Positions 11,116 to 21,424 of a stretch of DNA of 64,000 bases are shown one piece after another. The notes under the pieces are model-generated. The model saw only the letters and a list, made by a program, of their open reading frames with translations. It did not search any database and was not told where the DNA came from. Within the stretch, counting starts at the first letter, position 1; each line of letters opens with the position of its first letter. The translations under genes were made by a program, and so were the position numbers. The stretch is from Chinchilla lanigera. Its lineage: Eukaryota; Chordata; Mammalia; Rodentia; Chinchillidae. The stretch is from positions 3,465,105 to 3,529,104 of the forward strand of contig NW_004955516.1 of the NCBI RefSeq assembly GCF_000276665.1. Direction: 5' to 3'.

Positions 11116-11684
11116 ATTCAATTTTTAAAATAATTTTATTATTCTAAAGTAGTTTTTTATTTTTTTTTTTTGGTTTTTTCTCCGGTACCGGGAACCGAAC
11201 TCACGACCTTGCGCTTGCCAGGCAGGCGCTTTTGCTGCTGAGCTAAATCCCCAGCCCCCTAAAGTAGTTTTAAATTCACAGCAAAATTAAGAGGGAGGTA
11301 CAGAGTTCCCAAATATTTCTTCATCCTCACACAAGCATAGCATCCTATTGTCAAAGTGGTACATATGTTCCAGCTGATGAACCTGCATTGACACATCATC
11401 ACCCAAAGCCAGTCATTTACACAAGGGTTCACTCTTAGCGCTGTACATTCTATGCTGTTACATAAATACATAGTGATGTGTCCATTATTATAGTATCACA
11501 CAAGAGTAGTTCCGGTGTCTTAGAAATCCTCTATACTCTGCCTTTTCAACCTTCCCCCACCCCACCCCAGCATCATTTTACTGTTTCTCTAGTTTTCCAG
11601 AATGTCATCTACTTGGAATTATATGTTATGTAGCCTTCACAGATCACCTTCTTTCACTTAGCAATACGCACTTAAAGTTTTTCA
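11115..11684 (-). mobile_element. LINE-1 3' end, right part of the split element
   Basis: On the minus strand it reads aagtgcgtattgctaagtg, aaggctacataacatataat, gacattctggaaaac, then aattttgctgtgaatttaaa near the end: a classic L1M 3' UTR. It directly continues the L1 at 9325-9965. Confidence 0.8.
11157..11258 (-). mobile_element. ID SINE
   Basis: Young ID: tctccggtaccgggaacc through aaatccccagcccc. Target duplication ctaaagtagttt on both sides. Confidence 0.95.
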
Positions 11685-11740
11685 GGTCGTGAGTTCGGTT
11701 CCCGGTACCGGAGAAAAACCAAAAAAAAAAAAAAAAAAAC
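11685..11740 (+). mobile_element. ID SINE 3' half at the right inversion breakpoint
   Basis: Starts abruptly at ggtcgtgagttcggttccc and runs to the A tail. Followed by aattatatcactgg (11741-11754), the complement of 10090-10103. About 35 bp of ID body are missing between the two halves. Confidence 0.9.
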
Positions 11741-11915
11741 AATTATATCACTGGCTCCCAGGGTCTCCAGCGTGCAGATGGCTATGGTGAGACTTCTTGG
11801 CCTCCATAATTGTGTACACCAATTTCCATAATAAATCCCTTATATTTCTCTCTATATGTCCTACTGGAACTGTTTCTCTCGAGAACTCTGAGTATATTGA
11901 CTCATACATTCACTG
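11741..11915 (+). mobile_element. ERVL-type LTR (MLT2-like), 3' part
   Basis: ctcccagggtctccagc, ggcctccataattgtg, ccaatttccataataaatcc and tgtttctctcgagaactctg are the typical 3' half of an MLT2-like LTR, including its AATAAA. Confidence 0.75.
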
Positions 11916-11949
11916 TGTTAAGTGAAATTTATGGGAAGCCATTGTTTTG

Positions 11950-12780
11950 GATTGAGCTCCTCTACTAGGCCCAACAGACCAAACTAGATAGAGTCACTCT
12001 TGCTAGGTGCCATGTAATCAAACTGAACATTGTGCTGATGGCTGTTGAAATCCGTCCTCCCTCCCCAGAGCGAAGAGTCCTCAAACTGGAGACTACCAAG
12101 CACTCCTTCAGGTCCTGAACAGAAATGCCTGGATTTGGAGCTCACACTGGAGGACAGAGTGCACATAGCTGAGCTATGGGGCATTGTGGGGGGAGGTCAC
12201 TGTCTGAATTGTCTTATGACAGTTATGAAACTGCCCAAAGGGCTTGACCAGGTTCCTAAATGGAAGAGTTGACTGAGATGGCAGACATCTGCCCCTGGTG
12301 ATTGGGGGTAGAGGTGCAAGGTTTTATCTTGTGCCCCTGAAAAAAGACACTCTAAGCAGAGATGGTTCTTTTCCATTTCAGGTAAAGATTCAGCACAAGG
12401 TAAGCACTTGGGGGCCGGGGAGCAACTGAGGCTTAGAGATTTGGTAAATGTCAGTGTGTAAATTATAAGAAGACAATGCAAGTGGTAAGAAAAGGAAAGT
12501 TCAGAGGGTGTGGGCAAGGTCCCCAGGGAACCTCAAACCATCATAGAGAGAAAGAAGCGCTTCTGAGATTCCAGTGCATTTTGAGGGTCTGGAGTGTGAG
12601 CTTTATTCATCATCAAAATGAACCTTATTTCTTCCTTTGGGTGACATAGGCCAATGCAAGTTATTTGTGGAACAAACACTCAAATCCAGGATGATCCTTC
12701 CAGTTACTAGCTTTCCAGGACCCATCTCTCAAAGATGGGAAGGAATGGCATGCGTTTCGCCATTTTCCTTTCTCTTAGCG
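11950..12780. other. No gene recognised
   Basis: Moderately GC-rich sequence, possibly an unrecognised old LTR between about 11990 and 12540. No supported coding exon. Confidence 0.4.
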
Positions 12781-13265
12781 GCGCTCAACCCTTGAGCAAA
12801 AGTCTTTGTCCCTTTTAGCAGGTAGGATGCCTCTATTTGCAAGGCGGTTGTGTGAGAATGCTGCTGTTCACAGAAAGCCGGAGAGCAGCCAGGCTTGCTT
12901 CAGGAGAGGGGGTGGGACCAGGGTGTCCCTTCCAGCGCTCCACAAGAATGGCCACCACCGTGATGCAGGTACAGGGGAGCCTGCCGTCTTTCTCCCTACT
13001 CCAGCTATGCAACCATGCAGCCAGGGCCCCATTAGCTGCAAAAAGTCAAACGGTCCATCCCCTGCTCACGGAGAGAGCAGCACTAACGTCTCACAGAACC
13101 CACGATTTGCTTCCTTACATGAACAATCGGCTCCTTGCCCACGAGACAAAGAGAGTCTCACTTCCTCGGCCTATGAGGCTCCCCACCCCAAAACTGATAA
13201 GTCACCTACCTTTGGTTTTGATAATGATTCAAAATAAAGACATATGTTCACTTTGCATCTTACAA
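12780..13265. other. Two overlapping open frames, coding unlikely
   Basis: Frames of 143 and 147 codons (12806-13237 and 12837-13280) overlap in different phases on the plus strand. Neither resembles a known protein and there is no matching splice structure. CpG is mildly enriched near the start and an AATAAA lies near 13234. I treat them as chance. Confidence 0.3.
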
Positions 13266-13269
13266 ATCA

Positions 13270-13790
13270 GGCATTCCTGACTCTGAAATGATTTTCTGGG
13301 TTCAGTGTCTCAGAACCATAATAATTGACTTGGCAATATGAAAAGTCATTTACAAGCAAAGTATGATGAGGCTCCTCTTCATTTGATACTAGAAATGTTT
13401 TCCATAAATCTAGCTTATTAAAACAAGTCTCTCATAATATTTATGCAATTTCCAAATGAGATGGTCATAAACCTGCAGTAAAATATTAAGTCTATTCTCT
13501 GCTGATCATAATGATGCAAATATTGATGTGGGCTCACTGAGACACACCGCACAGATGCCCATCAAAATGAATAGATGGTAATACTGAAATATTTCTTCGT
13601 ACCATAAACGAGATTATGTGCTTTATTTTTCTCTTAGTCTTCTCTAATGAGGAGAGACATCTTTGGTATTTCTGAATGTGATATTCACATGTCTTCACAT
13701 TTTTTATGATGAAGTTTCTGTATAATGTATTTTCACACAGTCACTCCCCAGCAAACATTTCAAGGCACCTTGCTAGATACTTTAGGGAAT
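13270..13790. promoter_or_regulatory. Candidate conserved non-coding block
   Basis: AT-rich, repeat-free, with features such as tatttatgcaatttcc and ataatgatgcaaat (octamer-like tgcaaat). Conservation is inferred from composition only. Confidence 0.3.
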
Positions 13791-13811
13791 AAAAATTCAA
13801 CAAAGTGATTC

Positions 13812-13938
13812 TTTTTTTGTTGTTTTGTTTTGTCTTTTTGAGACAGAGTCTCACTATGCAGTTCAGACTGGCCTTGAGCTCACTTTGTAGCCCAGGCTGG
13901 TCCCAAACTCACAACGATCCTGCCTTAACCACCCCGAA
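13812..13938 (-). mobile_element. B1 SINE, 5'-truncated
   Basis: tgtctttttgagacagagtc through cacaacgatcctgcc; the last ~30 bp (A-box end) are replaced by unrelated sequence. Confidence 0.85.
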
Positions 13939-14330
13939 GCATTCATTCATCTCTATGTCATTAAATGAATGTAAAGGAGTCATTGGTGACCCCAGGGCAC
14001 TTGCAGTGGACCTGGGCACTCATAATCCCTTGTTCGGGCAGAGCGCCCTAAAGTTATCACCACAGCGGCTTCCAGCTAGGTCTTGGCTCTGGGGATCTGG
14101 TTCTGATGAAAGCCATACCTGCAATAAGGCAACCTCGCTCTCCGCGGAGTCTCCTTACTGCTAAGCCTCTGGGAAAGGAGTGCAACTAATTAAGCCCAGT
14201 CATCTCTTCCCTTCCCCTGTTTCAGATTCATCCAAAAATAAGTAACTAGTCAGCGTACTTGTGAAACTCGATGCATTCTGGGGAGATGCCATGGAGGGTT
14301 AGTAGCTGGCTAGGTCTGGAAGCTTGATCC

Positions 14331-14557
14331 CTGCCGGGCACTGTGGCACATGCCCGTAATCCCAGCTATTTGGCAGTGGAAGCAGGAGGATTGCAAGTTC
14401 AAGGCCAGTTTAGGTGACTTAGCAGAATCTTGCCTCAAAATAAAATGAAAAGGGGATGAGGTATAGTTCAGTGAAGACTGCTTGCCTAGTAAGAGTGACA
14501 CCCTAGGTTCCCAGGACCAACAAAACTTAAAAAATTTAAAAAGGAAGACGAAGAAGA
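14331..14557 (+). mobile_element. Composite B1-ID SINE (B1-dID/MEN-like)
   Basis: A short B1 part (gccgggcactgtggcac to tcttgcctcaaa) joined to an ID-like part (ggggatgaggtatagttc). Flanked by gaagcttgatc on both sides, so the dimer inserted as one unit. Confidence 0.8.
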
Positions 14558-14604
14558 AGCTTGATCTAGCAGCACAGCAGTATCTATCGTCCACTTCTCA
14601 AGCA

Positions 14605-15210
14605 GAGTCTCCAACTGTGGTGTTTTATACCATTCACTACAGCCACCGAGATGGAGTCCATTTCCTCCCTGGGAGCCAGCCTCGAGCGACGCGATGGTGA
14701 ATAACTACTGACTTTGAGTCATAAAAGACAACACAGCTTCTGCGGGGCTCTTATTCTGTTTAGAACACCACCTGCCTTGGAATCCTGGAGCCTTCGTGTA
14801 AGAAGTCTGGGCATCTGGAGGCCACCATGTTCGGAAGACCCTCAGAGAGCCCACATACTGCTGAAGAGACTCCCCAAAGAGCTCCAGCCGTCCAGCCCCA
14901 GCTCTCTGACCTTCCAGCATCAAGCACGCACACGAGTGAGTGAGCCTTGGGTGAACAGCGAACAGTCAGCAGTGCTGGATCCCGAAATTAAGATCCAGCA
15001 TTTGCACCACCCTTGCCCATGCCAAGGGGAGCCGGCCTGTGGATCAGTCACCCCAGCTGACACAGTGGCGCAGAGGTGAGCCGTCCCTGATGAGCCCGGC
15101 CTGCAATGCACGCACGTCGGTGAGCAAAATGAATGCTGCTGTCTTAAACCAGTAAGTTTTCAGGCGGTTTATTCTGCAGCCAAGGTAATGGCAGTGCCTA
15201 CTTAACTTTG
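14605..15210 (+). mobile_element. MaLR LTR (MLT1-like)
   Basis: gccaccatgttcggaaga, ccttccagcatcaagc, gagtgagtgagccttgg and the end ctgctgtcttaaaccagtaa follow the layout of MLT1-type LTRs. Ends approximate. Antisense and sense frames inside it are not genes. Confidence 0.55.
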
Positions 15211-15546
15211 CCGTGCACTTGATTTTATTTTTCCCTGAAATGACCAGTCGGACTGTTGTTTAGCCAGGGAAAACAGAGCCAGACTTCTTGTTATGTGGGG
15301 AGATTAAGTTTCTAGTGTGGGTCTTCATGTCAGAGACATAAAGATCACAGTCATACCAATCTACTTGTTTAACAGCAGAGAAGTGGGCTGATTTTTCCCT
15401 CTCTTTTTATTATCCATAGTGAAAGCAGGATCTCTGTGTTTGAATTCAGATTTTTTTTCACAATTCCATGTGGGTTATGTTGCATGCTTTCTTCTTTACA
15501 AAGAAGTGCTTTAATTAATTTCTGGTATCCAACACTGCTCACTAGT

Positions 15547-15645
15547 CTTTTTTTTGGTTTTGTTTATTTTTGGTATCAGGAATCGAACTCAGGACCTTGA
15601 GTTTGCCAGGCAGACACTGTGCCACTAAGCTATAGCCCCGGCCCC
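15547..15645 (-). mobile_element. ID SINE
   Basis: tttttggtatcaggaatcg to atagccccggcccc. Shares the target cactgctcact/cactgttcact with the next ID. Confidence 0.9.
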
Positions 15646-15656
15646 CACTGTTCACT

Positions 15657-15744
15657 TTTTTTTTTTTTTTAGTACCAGGAATCAAACTCAGCACCTTGCG
15701 CTTGCCAGGCATGCGCTTATGCCGCTGAGCTATTTCCTCGGCCC
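15657..15744 (-). mobile_element. ID SINE
   Basis: Poly-T, agtaccaggaatcaaac to ttcctcggccc. Inserted beside the previous ID; cactgttca repeats at 15646, 15748 and (one mismatch) 15533, a tandem nested insertion. Confidence 0.9.
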
Positions 15745-15965
15745 TTCCACTGTTCATTTGGAAATCACAAATTTTAATGGTGATTTATCTATAGAAAAAT
15801 TATCTCTAGTTTTCACTTTCTGTGGCAGGAAGCTGCTGGGTCAATGAGAATTTTAATGCTATCCTCCCCAGCCCCTGCATATTCACTTGCTGATTGAAAG
15901 GGAGAACAGGTTTTTGACTTGCTGGAAATGGCCACAGTCAGATGAATGCTTAAAAATAAAAAGTA

Positions 15966-16115
15966 GGCCAGGCATGGTGGTGGACACCTATAATCCCAGC
16001 ACTCAGGAAGCTGAGGCGGGAGGATTGCTGTGACTTTGATGCCAGCCTGGGCTACAGAGTGAGTTGAAAGTCAGCCTGAACTACATCATGAGACCCTGTC
16101 TCAAAAAAACTAAAG
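15966..16115 (+). mobile_element. B1 SINE
   Basis: gccaggcatggtggtgg through gagaccctgtctcaaaa with both internal modules. Confidence 0.95.
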
Positions 16116-16127
16116 GTGGGGAGGGAC

Positions 16128-16203
16128 AGGGAGAGAGAGAGAGAGAGAGACAGAGAGACAGAGAGACAGAGAGACAGAGAGACAGAGAGAGAGACAGAGA
16201 GAA
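16128..16203. repeat. (GA)n/(GACA)n microsatellite
   Basis: gagagaga changing to gagacaga units; it grew from the B1 A-rich tail. Confidence 0.95.
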
Positions 16204-16489
16204 ACTAATTTTATTTTTCTCATGGTTTTGGAGTTTGCAGTCCAAGCGAGATGGGGAAGACTCATTGCTATGGGCCACTGTGGGTGGTAATGGTGGGCAG
16301 CGTGTGACAGAACAAACTGCTTACTTTGTGGCCAGGAAACAAAGGAGAGGAAGGGGTTGGAGTCCCGCAGTCCCCTCCCAAGCCAAACCAGGACACTAGG
16401 TTCCATCTCTTAAAGGTCCACAGCACCGTCCGACAGTGCCACCTGGGAACTGAGCCCTTAACACACGGGGCTGGAGGATATTCAAGGTC

Positions 16490-16808
16490 TCGGGCTGTAT
16501 ATCCGGATGTCCCCTCAAAGTCTCGCGCACTCGGAGGGGGGGGCTTGGAGAAGGTGACTGGAATATGGGGGCTGGGAGGTGGGGCCTGCTTGGAAGAGGC
16601 GGATGTTTCTCCCTCCCGGGCTCCTCCCTTCTCTGTCTGCTTCCGGGCTGCCGAGACCCGAGCAGCCTTTCCCCTGCTCTGTCCCTCTGCCACGCCATCC
16701 TGTCTTGGAGCCAGCGCACCATGGACGGAAAATGTGAGCCAAATTAAACCTCTCCTTTAAGTTGTGGGTGTCGGTGTTGTGTCCCAGCAACGAGAAAGGA
16801 AGCAAGAC
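16490..16808 (+). mobile_element. MaLR LTR (MST/ORR1-like)
   Basis: atgtcccctcaaagtctc at the start, ggtgactggaatatggggg in the middle, and gtgagccaaattaaacctc...gtgtcccagcaacgaga at the end, as in MaLR LTRs. CpG-rich, so the several 100-144 codon frames across it on both strands are compositional. Confidence 0.7.
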
Positions 16809-17127
16809 AGGATCCAAACCATAGCAGCAAAGGCCTTAGAAATTCCCTGTAAATGTTAAGGAGCGCTCATCATTGATTCATAGACAAGTTCCCCAGCTTC
16901 CATTCCGTGACTATTTCTTCACAAGGCAGTACATTCTGCCTTCCAAATTGGCAAACATTGCACACAGCAGCGTAACATTTCCAGTCACGTGATTTTTCTA
17001 ATCCGTAGGAGATTAGAATTAGCAAATAAGCAAAGAGATGCTAGAGACAGGCACAGCAACAGCAGTGGGAAACAATGTTTGAGAACATGAGACCAAAAAT
17101 TTAAACATGACATTAAAACACAAAACA

Positions 17128-17562
17128 TGTGTGGCGTACTATCCAGTGCGTCAGGTCCCGTGACCGAGGTGCCCGCGGATGATAAGGAAAAGACAGACAA
17201 GAAAAACGAGAGGCAAAAGTCTGGGATCGGGGGCTTACAGCCTCTCGGGCTGCAGCCTCAAATACCAATTTCAGTCACCTTTTCTTGAGGGAGAACCTCG
17301 GGCGTAGCGTAGCGAGTACTCATGGGCGGATACCACACGTTTTAGCAAGGATAATCAAAGGGTTATCCTTTTCCACATGGAATCCAAGACACGCCTGTAA
17401 TCCCAGCACTCAAGAGGCTGAGACAGGAGGATCGTAAACTCAAGGTTAAACAAATCATTGTGTCCTTAATGCATTCTAATCAAAGAATGTCCTTCTCCAC
17501 ACATTGCAGTCCGGTGCCCCTGCTATAGGGACAAACAACTCTACACACCCCAATAGTTCAGG
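17128..17562 (+). mobile_element. ERVK-like solo LTR (diverged)
   Basis: Shares caggtccc.tgac...gaggtgccc.cggatga and agtctgggatcgggggc with the LTR at 28499-28852. A partial B1 (about 17391-17446) lies inside. Possible target duplicate aaaaca at 17122 and 17563 makes the ends tentative. Confidence 0.6.
17391..17446 (+). mobile_element. B1 SINE fragment
   Basis: acgcctgtaatcccagcact through ggaggatcgtaaactcaagg only: an internal piece of B1 within the LTR. Confidence 0.8.
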
Positions 17563-17590
17563 AAAACATCACTGATATCCAAAAGGATAG

Positions 17591-18110
17591 GTACTGTAGT
17601 CCCTCTTTATCTTCAGGGGAGATGTTCCAAGATCCTAGTGGATACCTGAAACCACGGTAGACCAAACCCTATACATACTATGTTTGTTTTTTCCGTAGGT
17701 CCTGCAAAATTGCTACAGGGTATCAGAGGTTATCTGTTCTCTGTGTTTTAGATACTGGCCCCTCCTTTGTAACTCCACTGTGCAGCTTCTGAAACATTGT
17801 TAAGAAAAATAAGGGTTACTTGAAGATAAGCACTATGATAGCATGACAGTCTGACAATCAATGCCGCTACTAAGCGACTAAAAGGAAAGCATTCACAGCA
17901 TGGATACACTACAAAAAGGGCCAATTCATATTTTAAGTGGGGTGGATCAGGACAGCATGAGATTTCATCATCCTACTCAGACCTCCCTGCAATTTAAAAC
18001 TTGCAGATTGCTTATTTATGGAACTTTCCACATAATATTTTCAGACCAAGGCTGATGGTGCGTAATTACAACTGTGAAAAACAACACTGTGGATAAGAGA
18101 GACCACTACA
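17591..18110 (+). mobile_element. Tigger-type DNA transposon (non-autonomous)
   Basis: Left end tgtagtccctctttatcttc, then gatgttccaagatcctagtg and gatacctgaaaccacgg. The right end (gtggataagagagaccactaca) is roughly complementary to the left. Matches the TcMar-Tigger terminal style; no transposase frame. Confidence 0.6.
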
Positions 18111-18263
18111 ATGGTTAAATTATATTCGGGATACTTGTTATAAATTCAAGAAACCATATTTCAGAGGGACTTCATGGGAAATGGACTATAAAAAGCCTTG
18201 ACATTTAAAGAGATCAAATTCAGTTACCTAGAAAAATTGCTCATGTGATTGAAAGTAGAAGAG

Positions 18264-18354
18264 AGGGCGGGGGACATATCTCAGCGGCACAGCGCCTGCC
18301 CGGCAAGTGTGAGGTCCTGAGTTTAGTTCCTGATACCCACCCCCAAAAAAGAAA
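18264..18354 (+). mobile_element. ID SINE
   Basis: ggcgggggacatatctcag through ttcctgatacccac. Target duplication gaaagtagaagagag on both sides. Confidence 0.95.
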
Positions 18355-18754
18355 AGAAAGTAGAAGAGAGACTATTACAGAAGAGGGAGGAGCCCAAGGA
18401 GAGGAAGGAGGGAAGGACAAGGGGAATAATGGGGGTGGGAATTAATAAAGTATGTTACATGCATGTACAAATATGCATATACAAATAACCCACTATTCTG
18501 TATAACTAATACAAAATTACTCATGTGGAAACATTTTCTCATATATTTGTTAAACTGGTACTTTCTAGATCATGAATATTTATCTGAAGTAACTGTAGAA
18601 GTCATGTTGATCAGTATGTGGTCTCAAAGCTTACATTTTTGTCTTTTTTTTAAAAAGAGAAAACTCACTAAAAAACAATCCAAAATTTCAAACCGATAGG
18701 AGAGTAACAATGTACATTGCTTATTGTTATCTTCAAAGTAGTTGCTCAGAATGC

Positions 18755-18851
18755 TTTTTTTTTTTTTTTTTTTTTGTGGTACTGGGGATTGAACTCAGGA
18801 CCTTGTGCTTGCCAGACAGGCACTGTGCCACTGAGCTACATCCCCAGCCCC
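18755..18851 (-). mobile_element. ID SINE
   Basis: Poly-T, gtggtactggggattgaac to catccccagcccc. Target duplication agttgctcaga. Confidence 0.95.
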
Positions 18852-18958
18852 AGTTGCTCAGATTATAAGATACAGGCATGAAAAATTCATCAAATGATAT
18901 AAACACGAACTTTTCAATGAACTGACAGAAATTAGTAGTATAGCTATCTTAACTATTT

Positions 18959-18968
18959 TGTGTGTGTA

Positions 18969-19016
<48 letters not shown>
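18959..19016. repeat. (TG)n(TA)n compound microsatellite
   Basis: TG units followed by about 17 TA units. Confidence 0.98.
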
Positions 19017-19017
<1 letters not shown>

Positions 19018-19069
19018 TTCTTTTCCTTTGGATGCAAGATCTTTGAGAAGAATTGTCACCTTTTTATAG

Positions 19070-19158
19070 ATCCTACTTCCGTGACCACAGTGATGGGTCG
19101 GAGGTCGCTGGCCTCAGATCATGCTGGCCTGACTCCTGGCGACAGTGAAAATACTCAG
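19070..19158 (+). other. Possible orphan exon (89 nt)
   Basis: Bounded by cacctttttatag and cag|gtaagg, a strong donor consensus. One phase is open throughout (reads DPTSVTTVMGRRSLASDHAG and on), but I do not recognise it. Upstream is a microsatellite, so a branch point is unclear. Could be chance. Confidence 0.2.
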
Positions 19159-19226
19159 GTAAGGATGAGCTTGTGACTTAAGACAGCCCATGTCCTCCAG
19201 GATAATTTTATTAAAATAAAGCAAAG

Positions 19227-19310
19227 GGTCTGGGGATTTAGCTCAGTGGCACAGCGCCTTCCTGGCAAGCTCAAGGTCGTGAGTCCGATTCCCAGTCCTG
19301 GAAAAAAACT
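19227..19310 (+). mobile_element. ID SINE
   Basis: ggtctggggatttagctc through ttcccagtcctgg. Perfect 14-bp target duplication aaaataaagcaaag. Confidence 0.95.
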
Positions 19311-19575
19311 AAAATAAAGCAAAGACGCTGCTTTTCTCCTGGGTAATGAAACTGAATAGATATGAGGTCCAAGGTAGCCAGGGTCGTGGCCCCTGACTCT
19401 GGAAAAAGCTGGCCTGAGAATATGTCACAGATGCACAGAGGACAGATGCAGAGGCAGCCTACTGGTTCTGAGGGACTGCGATCTATGAGGTCCCTGAAGC
19501 AGTCCTGATTTTGCCTCTGTGAGTCCTGTTTTTTTAGCAAATTTCTTGATTCTAGGAACTACTCACACTGTCCTT

Positions 19576-19736
19576 TTTTTTTTTTTCTTTCTTGTCTTTT
19601 TGAGACAGGGTCTCACTATGCAGTTCAGGCTGGCCTTGAGCTCACTTTGTAGCCCAGGCTGGTCTTGAACTCGCAACGATCCTCCTGCCTCAGCCTCCCG
19701 AGTGCTGGGATTATAGGCACGCACCAGCATGCCTGC
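19576..19736 (-). mobile_element. B1 SINE
   Basis: Complement of B1 with both modules. Target duplication cacactgtcctt on both sides. Confidence 0.95.
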
Positions 19737-19739
19737 CCC

Positions 19740-20450
19740 TCACACTGTCCTTTCCATGAATTCATTTTTGCATAAACAGTTCCAGTTGGCTTTCTGTCGT
19801 CGTACCTGAAAGGCTCCTGTATAGTACAAGGAACTGTGGAAACTGTGCGAGGCTCCATGGAGCTGGTGGGTGAAATACCGAGGGTCTGACACGGTTGCTG
19901 AGCGAGGAAAACTAAGAAGCAACTTTGTGCAGCTGATAGGAGTTGGTATCTCTCAAGGCATGTGATTACAAGGAAGGGCCGTTGACCTAACCGAAGGAGA
20001 GGTTGTAAAGGATGAAGCTGGGTCCACACAGCCATCTGCCTTATCAGAGTTCCCTTTTCTGAGTAATTTAAACCCAACGCTCAGTCTTACTCCCGACCCC
20101 GGCCCTGACTCCTGGGAGTACGCTGACCACACACACCCCGGCCCAGAGGAAACATGGAGTGACAGTGTCACTTTCAGCTCTGACATTCTGAATCAGCCAG
20201 GCGTCTCGAATCTCTCTTTTCATCCACTAGTGGCATTTCCTTGTGACCACAAGAGAAGGAAAGGGTGCTTGCTATTAAAGGCCTCTCTGTTTGGTGACAA
20301 GTTGCCAAGCAGTGTAGAGACTACTAATGGTACACAGCGTGTTTTAGTTCATGTTAGTAATTCAAAATGGTGAGGTTCACTTTGGAATTTGATTCTTGCA
20401 TGTAACATATATCAATCGTATCAAATCTCATTACTTCTCTTACCACACAC
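19740..20450. other. No gene recognised
   Basis: Single-copy, moderately GC-rich sequence. A 150-codon minus frame (19625-20077) is partly the B1 above and is not a gene. Confidence 0.5.
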
Positions 20451-20454
20451 TGTT

Positions 20455-20660
20455 TTACAGGATTGACATGGATCATTCCATTTAATCCTCAGAACTCATG
20501 AGATAGGCACAAATATTTCCACTTTAGAGATGAGCAGGTTGAGGCTGACACAGGTTAAGAAGCTTAAAGTAGATGCTTTGTACAAGACAGAGCCAGGATT
20601 GAAACTCAGGCAGCTTGATTCCAGAACTTTCTTTCTAATCACCATACTATATTGCCTTCT
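20455..20660 (-). mobile_element. MIR SINE fossil
   Basis: tttaatcctcagaactcatg, tttccactttagagatgag, agccaggattgaaactcagg: the complement of MIR. The 212-codon frame from 20530 starts inside it. Confidence 0.75.
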
Positions 20661-20859
20661 GGACACAGGGCACCGGCTTGAACACTCAGCTGAAGATTTC
20701 CATCTGTCCGGCTTTCTGGTCTCACCCGTGCCGGCCCTATGGAGTGGAGAGGCAGATTTGGGGAAGAAGAGTCTAACCACTCCGCACTCCATGGGGAAGC
20801 TCCTGTTGCTACCAGCTGCTGAGTCCGTACGCTCAGGTTTGTTTGCTCTCTGCTGGCCA

Positions 20860-21245
20860 AATCAAAGGACGCCACTAATTTTGATGAAAAGCATAAAGGA
20901 TTTATTCAAAACTATTCCGAGGAGATGGAGGGACCTCATTACCCAAATCAGCATATCTCTCTCCCTCTCTTTCTCTCTCTCTCTGAACAGAGGGGGAGGC
21001 AATAGATGTCCAGGCTTGTTTCACCCCTTCCTGAGCCCAGATCCTTCCCTCCCTTCCTTATCTAAGGGAATGAAACTGGACTTTGGTCTCCTGAGGCCAG
21101 CATCTGTATATTGTGTTCATTCATCCGGCAAGGGAAAGTGGAGGTGGCCATTTATGTCACAGGCCTGAAGAAATTTGGAGAAGCCACTTCTCTCTAGAGG
21201 GAAAAGAAATTAACTTTGGAAGTTCCATTTTGCTGTGCTGGTTAG
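20860..21245 (-). mobile_element. ERV LTR-like element
   Basis: On the minus strand a poly(A) signal region reads gttttgaataaatcctttatg, preceded by a ga-rich tract, as in an R/U5 boundary. Family not recognised; ends approximate. Confidence 0.45.
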
Positions 21246-21424
21246 ACTATCGTTTCTCTGTCATTTAGCGCAGGCCTGCTACCCAACTCTCACATTCCTC
21301 ACACACTCCTGGTGAGAACATAATTTAGTACGGTTCGCAGGAAACCCATTTGGAAGTATGTAGAAAGAACTCTGGAAATATCCATGCACCTTTGTTACTG
21401 GTTTTGGGGTCCTAAAGATTCTTT

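Larger units (their letters stand above)
10074..11684. other. Inverted segment (1,611 bp)
   Basis: Reverse-complementing this stretch restores three broken elements at once: the L1 (9325-9965 continued by 11684 down to 11115), an MLT2-like LTR (10460 down to 10090, continued at 11741) and an ID whose first 16 bp are at 10074-10089 inverted and whose 3' half is at 11685. Real inversion or assembly error cannot be told apart here. Confidence 0.85.

Noticed and set aside
12806..13280. Two overlapping frames of 143 and 147 codons
   Set aside because: Overlapping in different phases in GC-richer DNA, no known motif, no promoter or splice support.
16064..16817. Cluster of 100-144 codon frames on both strands
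   Set aside because: Explained by a B1, a GA microsatellite and a GC-rich MaLR LTR.
19625..20077. 150-codon minus frame
   Set aside because: Its C-terminal part is translated B1; the rest has no recognised domain.
20530..21168. 212-codon open frame on the plus strand
   Set aside because: It starts in a MIR fossil and runs antisense through an LTR-like element and a pyrimidine-rich tract; no domain or splice context.
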